From the NCBI GenBank assembly GCA_005784505.1, contig VCAZ01000049.1, forward strand, positions 2,285,001 to 2,349,000: a stretch of DNA of 64,000 nt, in the 5' to 3' direction. Position numbers and translations under genes: made by a program. Source of the DNA: Bagarius yarrelli (lineage: Eukaryota; Chordata; Actinopteri; Siluriformes; Sisoridae). Below the pieces are notes generated by a model that saw nothing but the letters and a program-made list of their open reading frames with translations, did no database searches and was not told the origin of the DNA. Shown here piece after piece: positions 39,901 through 51,900 of this stretch; positions within the stretch are counted from its first letter, which is position 1; each line of letters starts with the position of its first letter.

Positions 39901-42900
39901 GGCTTTTTCAAGGTCTTTCTAGGTGAAAATGCAAATACAGAGACATATTTGAGAGCATTAAACAAATATGAATGCTAACAATGAAATCAGAATTTTATTA
40001 TTCAAATAAGATGAAAATGAAGACTGTAAAGGAAAAATGTGCAGTAGATTAAACAAATGAGGACCTAAAAGATAAATCAGATGTTTGTCTATATATAGAT
40101 ATATTATCTATATATATATATATATATATATATTATGATATATATGAGAAACGAAACATAAATCTGCATATGAATATGACTTATGCCAAACTCAGTGACC
40201 AAACGTAATTTTTTCTGGCTTTCAAAAATAATATTTCTTCAGAATTTGTCTGAAACCTCCTCTTCAACAGTTAATAAGATAACTCGGGCCACTATAAACA
40301 TTTCCAAATTGTGTCATTATTAGTGTAGTCGTTTTGTCTGACTGCTCCAGTATCTGCACGTTTTAGCTTCTTCCTTCTGTGAAAAACTTGATGCAATCTA
40401 AAAGCTCTGTTTTATAGAAAGAAAATGTTGTAAAATGTGTTCCTGTTGAAGAAATATACAAGATGAGGTTTCTGTGGTAATCATAAAAAAACGCTTGTTA
40501 TCAACCTATTAACTGACATCCTTCCTCTTCTCTTCTTCCTCTTCTCTAGGTGGCGAAACCGCAAATGAGGTAAGAGCTTATTTACAGAAATAACCGTACA
40601 ATACATAAAAACAGAGTGGCATTATTATCCTTAACCGAATTTCTCTGTTTTATTCCAACAGCCATTAAATACACTTCCTTCGTACCCAGGTATTATTTTC
40701 TGTCTTATGTTTCTTTTATTGTGGAAATTATTCTGGATAATTTAACTACAAATGAACCACGTTTTTCCTGTGTAACTCTCTGTGTAATCCTAAAGCCATG
40801 TAAAACAAAGATTATATCGCTTCGGAGGAGCTGCAGACTTTATTTTTCTATGAATTTCTCTCATAAACTCAAGACAAGCAATTATTGCATTCTAATGGCA
40901 GTGTAAATACGAACAAAGCCAACATGCAAAGATTTTTTTGGCTCTTTTAAAGATTTATGATTGTTTTTCTGTTGCTTTTAGTTGGTGGAAGGGCAGTTTG
41001 TTTTTATGTCAGTATTGCTTCCGTACAAGATTACATGAGCGTCCTGTTGAAATTAATAGTCTGATGACCTGTACATTATGTGTAATGTAGTGTGTAATTG
41101 ATTGCAGTCCTGTTTGTGTGTTGCTTTTGGCTGCTTCCTGTTGTAGGTGTAGTGGAGGTCACCTCTAACTCTCCTACCTATGTGATGCCAGATTCGGACA
41201 ATCGTGACACGGCACCCATTAACGTTGCCACTCAGGTCACAGGTTAGTGGCTGCAGACATGCCGTGAAATGTCTACATTCATTTAAACTATCAGAAATAA
41301 GACTCAGTTACATTTATCAATTCTGTAATTTCTCTGCAGCAGTGGATGCTTCGGACATACAGAATTAAACGAAAATAATTATATCTCAGTGCTTAGAACT
41401 TTAAATCCTATAACTGCCAATGCTAATATCTCTGTGTTGTTGAAACTCTCATATGCTCAGCTGTATAAATGAGGTGTATGAAAGTTGCTGTAGGTCAGAG
41501 CTGCTGAAAAATATCATGATTGTAAAACAGTTTGGTCTTAAATAAATATGAATACATGGTTCAGATAACGGTTCTGGACAAACGGTTCTGGACAAACACA
41601 AATAGTAGTAGGTGACACTATTTTGTTTTAAGTGGTAGCGCAGTGTTAAAGGTGCTGATTGGAAGATCGTAGGTTTAATTCCACTTTTAACCCCTGAGCA
41701 ATGCCTTTTACCCTTAACTGCTCAGATGGATAAGAAATGAGATGAAACTTTAGTCTTTCTGGAAAAGGGCTTCTACGAAAATGACAGATATTTAATGGTG
41801 TTCTATACATTTATTTATATAGAACAATTGAGTTTGACTTTTTAGACTTTGAACCTACAGGATGAAACAGAAGGTTTTAGGTCTATGTTGGAAAAGAGGA
41901 CAGACATATATAATATATATATATATAATATGCAGGACAAAGAAAGTTGTGCTGCACAATTTCCGTTAGGCTACCAGTTTGTTGATATTTGGGCATTTTA
42001 GAAGCAGTACCTCCTTAATCTCATGGAAAATCCTGCAGACAGTTCATACAAAATTGTAAGTGGAATTCGAATAGCAGATCTGCTCCAACCTTTAGTTACG
42101 AAATGTGCACTTGATTATTATAGCTTTTTGTTGTAGGTTCAAAAACCTTCAGTTATTTTAAGCATTTCTGTCAGCATAGATTTAAAGTCAATAAATAAAT
42201 AAGAAAAACTCAATGTTCCAGGCTTGGGATAGGCTCACTTCAGGTTTACATCCAAATACAGGGACTTATATGGTGCATTGAACGGATACAGATATAAACG
42301 CTAAGATTGTGTTCGAACTCTTTTAAAACAGAAAGAATGTCATTGTTTGAGTAAGATTTCATTGCTTTATGAAAATATGCAGTAGATTAAACAAGTGATG
42401 GGAAAAAAATACATCAAATGAACATGCATGTGTAAATTCTAGTGTGCACAGCATGTATTATAAAAAATTCAATAACATAAACAGACAAAACAGAGTTGTA
42501 AACATTGTGAGTCAAGAATACGAGTTTAGTATGTGTAAAATTAGAAAAACTTCAGTTAAGAATGTCATAAACGTTTGCGTTAGAGATTTAAATTTTGTGG
42601 ATTAGATTAGATAAAATAAGATTAGATTAGATTATATTAGATTAAACTTTTTGTTATTGCACAAGTTAAGGTACAAGGCAACTAAATTGTTGTAACCCTA
42701 GTAAATTGTTGAGGCAGGTAAGCAAAATTAAACAAGTATCCCAGTGTCAAAGAGTTTTGCTTTATCTCGAGGTGAAACAGTCACAATATTATCTCTTGTT
42801 TTAGTGTCTTTTGGTGTTGAGACAATTTTTTCCCTTGATAATTATTTGTTAACAAGCAATCCGACTAGCTTTCATCGTTTCCCGAAGCAAAACAGTACTT

Positions 42901-45900
42901 AATGTGTTAAACGTGATTGTGCAATTCTTGACTTTATAGAAATAATAGTAGACATTTGCGTTCACATTTAAATAATTTAGCAGACACCCCTATTCAAAGC
43001 AACATACAAAAGTACTTCATTGAGTCCCATCATTGAAAAGATTAATACTGGTACACTAAATCAGGGGTCTCGAACCCCTGGTACCGGTCCATTTGGTACT
43101 GGCCCAGAAAAGGAAAAAAAAGTGGTTAAAATTATAGTTATTTTTCATTCATTAGTCGTCCAGATCTTTTTTTAAAAACCGTCTGTTTCCGCACTCGCCT
43201 CACTACCGCACTTGACTCTGACTCAAGCATCAGCGACGCCCTTGAAAAAAAAATGAGCCAAAAACAAAGTTCACTGGAAAGATTTTTCAGAAAGGAACAA
43301 GCAAACGGTGGGATAGCAAAAGAATCACAGATTGCCAGAAAAAAAGCTGCATTTATAAGAAAATACCTGTTATTGTAATATAAATCCTATCTATATAAGT
43401 CAATATCCTAATATAAAGTGTAATTATTGCATTCAGATTGCATACTATAAACTGAAAAAGGATTTGTTATTGCAACCCTCGCGCCTCTACCTGGTCAGTG
43501 AAAACATTTTCATGCCTGAAACTGGTCCCTGGTACAAAAAAGTTTGCCGACCACTGCACCAGATCACAAAGTGTAACAACCCTAAAACTGTTAAAAAACA
43601 GCAACGTTGAAAAAAAGAACAATGTTTTTTTAATTACTTATAAAATTTTAACTTTTAGCTGTTTGAGAACAAATTAAATCTTTAGTCATATCTTGAAGAC
43701 AGCAGGTGACACGGCTGACATAAAGAACCTGCAGACACCTTCACATTTCAGTAGGTTTTTTTTGTAGTAGTTTGTGGCTTGGTTCGAGTTTGTTCCACTA
43801 GTCCAGTTTTCCAAAAACAAAGTAAGCTTTGTGTAGCTTGTTTTACTCCATTTACTCCAGCCAGCCAAGCTCCATCCCTTAAACCCGACTCAGTGTGTGA
43901 TGAAGCAAACAGTCAAAGCAAATGTGCTGTTTGGAACCAGTGTAACTCAGTTAGAGTAAAGAATAAACTTAATATTAGACTGACTGTATCAGATTGGATG
44001 CAGAATTGCTAAACGCTGAGAAAGTTTGAGAGAAAACCCTTCCAATACTTTTTTTAGATATAGTAAAAAATAGCGGAAATTCAAAAGTCAGAAGCCTATG
44101 AGTCGAAGCCTCGTCACTACACAAATGGGTCTGTCAGAACACTCTGACAAATCCTCTGGCCTGGCACGAATTAACTGCTGAATGAGTAAAGGAACAGCCC
44201 TCACTTTTATAGAAGCAGATGGCCTCCTTTTAAAGTGCTAAACCACAGTAAAACATGATCCCATACCTATGCCTGCACTGTAAAAATCCTGCTTCTGTGT
44301 CCTGTCTACTGAGCAACATTTTCCAGAGCTCTAGATACGTCTGCTAAGTTAGAGACTAATAGTATTGACTTTATTTATTTTTAGTTAAATTTTGGGTGTT
44401 ATACATGATGACTTGTTTTAAAGCGATCCAAACTAATAAGCGCATTTAAAAAATCGATGTAACTTCTCGATCCTTCTTTCAGTAAGCTGCGTGTAATATC
44501 CTCTAACCCGACAATTTACAGATATTTCCTCTCAGCAACGTGTTGCTGAATCATTTATTCATTATTCTGTTTAATCTCTTCTTGCAGACATTGACAAGTG
44601 TTCGTTGACGCCGACAATCTGTGGTCAAGGCCAGTGTGTGTCGGTGCAGGAGGGTTACACCTGTTACTGTGACCCAGGCTATACCCTCAATGCTTTACAG
44701 ACCACCTGCATTGGTAAGTCTGCTAATGACTACCAGATGAAAAATAAATTCCTATTACTTTGCCAGTCGTTTCAGTTATTAATTTCTCAATTTTCTCTAT
44801 ATTTGCTCTATATATTTATGTATTTATATAGTTATATATGTATCTATATAGTTATGTACTTGTAGCCTCTGATTCTTTAACAAGAATATACAAAGTAATA
44901 GTAGACTTTACTGCTAAATGTTTTAACCTTACAACTAGATCGAGGATGTCTTTCTATTTTGTAGCATTAATATTTCCTTACAATGGAATCTAAAAGCTTA
45001 AAAATGGTTCCAGAATGACAATGACCCTTTGCACAAAGCCCTTGAGCTCCAAGATGAGTTATGGTTGGTGTGGAACCTAGACGGTAAACTAGACTAATGT
45101 TTTTCAAAACATTACTGCCTGATCGCACGAATCATTTTGGGATTCAATAGAAAAATCCCTACAGCCACCTTCAAAAATCTAGTGTAAAGTCTTTCCAGAA
45201 GTGTGGATGTTATTGAAGGAGATAAATCTTGGATTGAATGTTCAAAAACACATATGGATGTAATGGTCAGCGTCTAACTATTGGGCCAGATAGTGAACCT
45301 TTTGTACCTTTTTCTTGACACATGCTTCAGAATTGTTTATAGTTTAGGAAATTCCATATTTAAAGGTTGTAACAAGATTGTTGGAAGCATTTAGCAGTGA
45401 GGTAATGACAAAAATCACTTGCCACTTCCATCCCATTGTTTTTTTTTGGCTGCATTTATGGACAGAATTTATCAGAAACATTTATAATGGCTAGTTGTCT
45501 GTCCTGAAGACTAAATGACACTTTAAAGTGACAGCAATGCTGTTTAAGATTAAGAAAAATTCTGCTAATTGCATACTGTGTATTATAAGAAGTCTCAGTG
45601 AGACAAAACAAGACTCTCATGTGCATTTGGTTACTTTGAGGCTCACTTCCAACAGAGCTTTCCATTTAAAATATAAAGAAATAAACGTTTAAATGGATAT
45701 TGATGTGTAGATTGTTAACACGCTGTATTTCATTAGCTTTATTGCATCAATTGTTAAAAGGAATTAAATCATAATATTGAACGGAACCAATTACTTTGTT
45801 CTGACTGGGTCAGAGTCCTACAGCATTTATCTACCAAAATGTTTTTGGTTATGTAGGCAGTTGATGGGCAGTAAAGCAGACTGTTATTATTTAAGTTTTA

Positions 45901-48900
45901 AGAAAACATGTTTTTTTAGTAAAAATAAGTGGTAGACTAAACATGTTAGCTGCTACCATTTCTTTTAAAAGTTCCCAAGCATGATTATACACATTGCAGA
46001 CCTGTAACCATAATTCCCATAGCTGCTGCATGGCCACAAGTGGAACGACTTCAACAGCATTTTGTTGGAAATATAAAAAGCAGCTTGCGAATGGCCGTTA
46101 AGAGCTCTTTCCAGATGTAGCTTTATTCTCTACAAGCTAAATTTTCATGCCACATTTCAACTCTCACAAATTTCTCAGAACTTCGGAGCAAAAAGGAAAT
46201 AATATGATTATTGTCGAGGTGTCGTATGATGTCTAGCAGTGGAGTAGGAGACAAACAGATCAGTGCCAGACTGCTGTCAAATGTAACTTCATACACGTCT
46301 TAGTGTCCAAGTTAAACCACGATTTGGATGATCTTTCTGGATCAGCCCCAAAAAGAGCTTAACTTTCATGATTACTTGAGCTGTTTCATACATACGCATG
46401 TTAAACAGGTTGAATAATGGAGAGATAGCACTACTAGCAGGAAAACAAGCTCTACTTTTATCAGCACGAGTGAGGTTCTGCAGCTATATGCTGTATGATG
46501 ATGTGATTTTTCTAAAAGACGAGCTAATATAATAATGTCATGTAACTAATGTCTTCTTTAGATATAAATGAATGTAAGAACAGCCCGTGCCAAGGAAAGG
46601 GGCACTGTGTGAACACGTTTGGCTCCTACACCTGCCAGTGCTTCCCAGGCTTTAGCCTGCTCATGACACAAAACAAAAAAATGTGTCAAGGTAAGAATGT
46701 TGTTTCTGGATTACGGGATAATAAGTTTTTGGTTCGTTATTCGGTAATTAAACTGTTTTATACATATCTGCAAATTTAAATTAATTATTAACTATAGTGG
46801 AAGAATGTAATAAGAAAATAAAGTCTAAACCTGATGCTGAATTAAGGGGTTAATTTTTCCTTCTGTTTCTCTTTCTTTACTTTATTACACAGACATAAAT
46901 GAGTGTACCATGCCTAATAAATGCCCCAATGCCCAGTGCATCAACACGGAGGGCTCCTTTATGTGTGAATGCAAAAAAGGCTTTACCAAGAACCAGAGAG
47001 GACAGTGTGAAGGTAAAATCATTTAATTTGGTTCTTTTTGTATTGTGTTACTTTGTTAACACTGCCAATATCCTGTTAAAAGTAAGGCTGCCAGTAATCA
47101 CTAAGAACACAGTTAGGTTTTTATTCACAGCCTCCGGTAAAGCTTTAAAATGTTAAAAAATGTTAATAGAGACTCAAAAATGCTTTTAGTTCTTATCAAT
47201 TAATACCAAAATAGTGTTTGACTAGATCACAACTAAAAAACACACAAATTGCCTTTAGAAGTATTATAGCGGTACAGACTGTATTTCAGACTGTAAATCA
47301 GCAAAAGTTTTCAAGCACTTAAAAAGCACTTAAAAAGTTTTTATCAGCACTTAAAAAGTTTTTATCAACCTTTACTACGTTGATATATTCCAGTCTATTA
47401 CTGGACACTATTCACAATCTGAAGCTAATTTATGCTTGCAGTTTTTTTAAGTAGGCAAGATGGCTGCTGCATGTATCCTGTCATCATTCAGTGCACAATC
47501 ATTATAAATAGCAGAGCCGTTATGCCAAACTGACACTGCTAACACTGTGTATTAAAACGCATACTTACCTATACGCTTTTAGTTGTGTTTGAATTTTAAA
47601 ACCTTATTGGATTGATTTAGATGCCCAAAAAAGGTTTTTTGATTAGGATGCAACCGAAAGGTCACTCTGAGCTTATTTGTTAGACATTTGTAAGAAATCT
47701 CGTCCACTGGCATGTCTACAAAGACTGTGTAGACTATGTTGTCCTCTCCAGAAACTGCAGTGGTGTCTTAAATGGTTAAAATAATTAAGATGTTAACTAG
47801 AAAAACAGGGTTCAAACCCCACATCTTCCAAGCTGCCACTGTCAAGCCCTTGATCAAGGCCCTTAACCCGCCACATGCTTGAAAGGCGATGTATCATGGC
47901 TGACCCTGCACACTGACACCTGCTATCTTAGCGTCAATATCCGAAGAAAAGAATTTTGCTGTTAATTAATGTACATGTGACAAATATGAAGACTTATACT
48001 TAAAAAGGGTGTGTGGGGGGGTAATTTTGTATCATTTGCTTGTGCTGTATTTGAGTTGGAATGTGACCCAAGGAAGCTATTAGTGCTGTGGGATTATTGC
48101 TGTAACAAAATCGCTGTTGTTTTGAGTTCAGATTTCATTTTTCTAAATCTAGGATTTAGAATTAAAGCTGCACTGGCTTGAATAAACCTAAAATGAAAGT
48201 TTGTCACAAGTTTTACTTGGCTTTGTCTTCTCACAAATGGCAGAGAAGACACAATTCAAATATTTTTCTGGCACTCACAAAGATTCAGAGCTACGAAGGT
48301 GACAAAGCGGTTATCGGCAATGAGTTAATGATTTAGCCATAGAGAAATGAAATCAATGAAATCACTCTAGCCATTAATCCTAAACAAGGAGAAAATAATA
48401 ATGAATTTATATACAGTACATACCACACCTTCTGTTAGCCTCCAGCACCTTAAGCAAGATTTAAAAGCAAATAAAAGTTCCCAAAAATAATTAACTTGGG
48501 GCCATGTATTAAAAGCCACATTCCATAACATATTAAACTACGAGATCAAGTTGCACAAGTTGTGTCCATGCCTTTGGTATCTCAGGGGTACAACCTAATA
48601 ATTTGTGGCCTCAAGATACTTGTTTTTGGCTTTCAAATATTATTTCATGGCTTCAGTCTATTAGTTTGTGGCCACACCTTAAGCACAACATTATAAACAA
48701 TGTCTTGTATTTGCAAAATTACAGTTACCCTAGAGGATACTGGTACTGTGGTCTGCTGATGGCCTAGTCTGTCTTGCCTGCTTATTTCAGTGGTTTTAGG
48801 TTGCATTCTGTAGTCACACTTGACTGGAATGGGTTTATTTGGAGGAAATCGTTTTTTTTTGTTTAATTTTTTAGTGAAAGTGAGCGCAGCCCGCATACAG

Positions 48901-51900
48901 ATTGTGTACAGCCAAGTGTAAGATTCTATAAGCACAATTCAATAGCCAAATGATTCTAGCCAAAGAGCTTCATCAGTCTATTAGACAGTGTGATTATCCA
49001 AATGACTGCTTATCTTGTAACATCCAGACCATCAAGCAAAGAGATATTATTTCATCTTTAGTGAACACTGTAACCTGGTCATGATCTCAGTGGAGCCTTG
49101 CGTGAAAGAAGAATCCAGTTCGGATTGGATGCCAGATTACAAAAATTCATATCAATGGGATATTAAGGTTGGGCGTCTGAACACATTTTGAGACACTATA
49201 AGGGCACTTTTCAAAAATATTATTTAACTACTGTTACACTTGCCCCATTACTCTTTTTTGAACACATCCAGCAAAAGGGGATAAGTTGTGTCAGTCTGGT
49301 TCCTCATAAAGATTTTCCCTCATTTTGTCATCTCAGAAAGGTTTTCTTTGCCATTAAGGATCTCAGCATACATATAAAACCACCCTTATGCCTAAACTAT
49401 CCTTTAGATGAAGTAACATGCTACAAATTAGCAGACACGGTGTTACCTTTTTATCACTATTCATGGTTTGTTATCTAATCCATACATCTGTTATCTGTTA
49501 ATCATGACATCTCTGGTTAAAATGATGAGACCTTTTTATGTAAACTATGATCTACTGTTTAAAGAAGAACTTTCGTATTGCTAGCATTTTAAATTGAGCA
49601 ATATAATACAAGTCTGAATTTTATTAGCTGTCTGGGATTCCCCAGTAATCTAACAACAAAACAATGATTGTATTTTCCCGCAGTCCTAAGCCAAAGGAAA
49701 AAGAAGGTATTTGGTGGATTATAAATAGTTTACATTTTTTGGTGTGTTTGTAGTCTAATATGTGTGTATTTTCTGTTTGTGCTTATTTTCTTCTTTCTGT
49801 GCATGTGTATTTATTTATTACATATTTAGGCTGAAGCTTTTTTATTTGTTTCTTTGTTAACTCATCCTCTGTAACCGCTAAGCGTAACCTATGCACAAAT
49901 AGTTACCTCAGCTAATCTGGATAAATGCATTTGTTGAGATGAAATCTGCCTCGGTATACAGATGTGGATGAGTGCAGGAGCCCCAGTGTCTGCCCCAGCG
50001 GTAAATGTGTGAACACCCTCGGCTCATTCAAGTGCCAAGCATGTGGCCCTGGATTCAGGCCCGACGCTGGGGAGATGTCTAGGTAAGAGGCTCCATCTGG
50101 GTTTTCCTTATTTAATTTTATGATTGTGTAATAATAATATTATTCCCTCAGTCTGGCATGGCCTCCAAGCGTAGACTTGGTTTTGGCAGTGTTCTGCATG
50201 ACTTAAGGGGCATGGCGACAGCATTTGCCCCCTTTTTAAAGTGTTAACAGTCTATTTTTTTAATTTTCAAAATTGCCATACGGTGATTGATTTCGTATGC
50301 CTGATGTCATGTACCTTTCATGTTCCTTAAGTGTTAAATATTATTTTATCTCAAAACCGGTGATTTCATGTGCTTTTATTTCTAATATTATTTTATCTCG
50401 GAACAGTTGAGAAAATTAACACTGACAGATTAATTAAACTCAGTAACCCTTTGAAAGACGTGCCGTTTCCACACATGACCTCATATCAACTTGTTAAATA
50501 TAATCATGTTAAATTAAAGTAGGCATATAACAACTTGTGGCAGCTAAACCTTGTTATGTAGACGTTTTTATAGCTTTTGAATGTTGGGCATCTTCTCAGA
50601 GAGGCATTTTTTCAGCTTATTTGCTCTGCTTTTATTTCCCATGTTTTTTTTCCAGCAACTCAAATATTTTTTATCTGATATCCATCTCCTCTCAAGTTCA
50701 CCCACACTCTTTAAACACTTTTGTTTTACTATTATGGATCTGTAGCTGCTGTTAAAGATTGTTTGCAATACTGACATTGGGGAGAATCTAAATATTTCTG
50801 CCTTGGCCACAGCCTTTAACAAGCAGAATAATATTTTTGGACGGCTGTCAATGCTGCAGTAAATGTCACTGTGGAGAGACTCATTTTTTAGAAAGTTGAA
50901 GATGGGAGGACAGAGATAGACCAATGGAGTGAGAGGTCATCAGACTGTGCATTACTCCCTGAGAACTGTTCTTGTTTGGCTTAGTACCTGATGTAGCCTT
51001 GAAAAATGACAGTGTGTTTAGTGAAAGATCAAACACTGGAGAGAATGTTAGTCATACTAAAAGTATGAGAAAATAATAAGGGCTTTAATGCTGGTAGTAA
51101 AAGCAAATGTAAGTACTAAATCATACTATTTAATATTTCCAGTGGCGGGCAGTGGATTTGGTACTTGGGCCTTTAGTGGGGACTTACCCAACTGATACAC
51201 CTCTTAATACCACCACTATCATGTCAAAATTATAGAAACCATGAATACTATACAAAAATGCATTATAACAAGACGTGGCATTTTGCTTATTGAGGATAAA
51301 ACCATTTTCATTGAAACAAGAAACCCAGTTAAGATTCCAAACCGCTACACTACAACCACAACTGTGCCACATACATCACCTGGAGCAGTTTAGAATCAAT
51401 ATTTATCTAATATCATGACAAAAAATTTAAAATGAGCTCATTATGTAGATAAAACTGTAAAATGCCTCAGTTTAAACATTTATGTTATTTATACCTTGTT
51501 TATTCAAGGCTGAGTTAGAAGCAGGTTGTAGAGAATTCACCTTAGCTTCTGGGCCTGTTCGGTCCTCCGGGGTACCAAAACATGTCAGGCTTCTTTTTTT
51601 ACTGCCTACAGAGTGTATGTAAATATTGTCCTGTTCTCCATCTATTTCCTTAGTCAATTGCCTGTAGCACGGCCGTGGCCAGTTGGCGAGCTGGTGGATA
51701 CAGTAAGACCATTTGTTGGCGTGATAGACAAAACAGCACAGCTTTCTCTCCACCCCATATCAGGAAAGATTCTGAGAAATACTTGGAGATTGCTGAAAAC
51801 AAAGCTGTGGTAGACAATGACAGAAATCTGGCAGATGCAGTGGCAGTGAACACAAAGCTCCGTTTGTGTCTTTTCACCTTAGAGGTCCTTTGTGATTATT

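Larger units (their letters stand above)
41243..44587. other. ltbp2 intron 12
   Basis: 3.3 kb. It contains a short direct duplication (near 41568-41600), a SINE (41631-41784), an ATTAG-type tandem stretch (42599-42648), a SINE fragment (42958-43030) and a hAT-like element (43062-43557). No exon seen. Confidence 0.7.
47013..49961. other. ltbp2 intron 15
   Basis: 2.9 kb. It holds a small tandem array of agcacttaaaaag units (about 47317-47370) and a type B SINE (47757-47990); otherwise unique AT-rich sequence. Confidence 0.65.
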
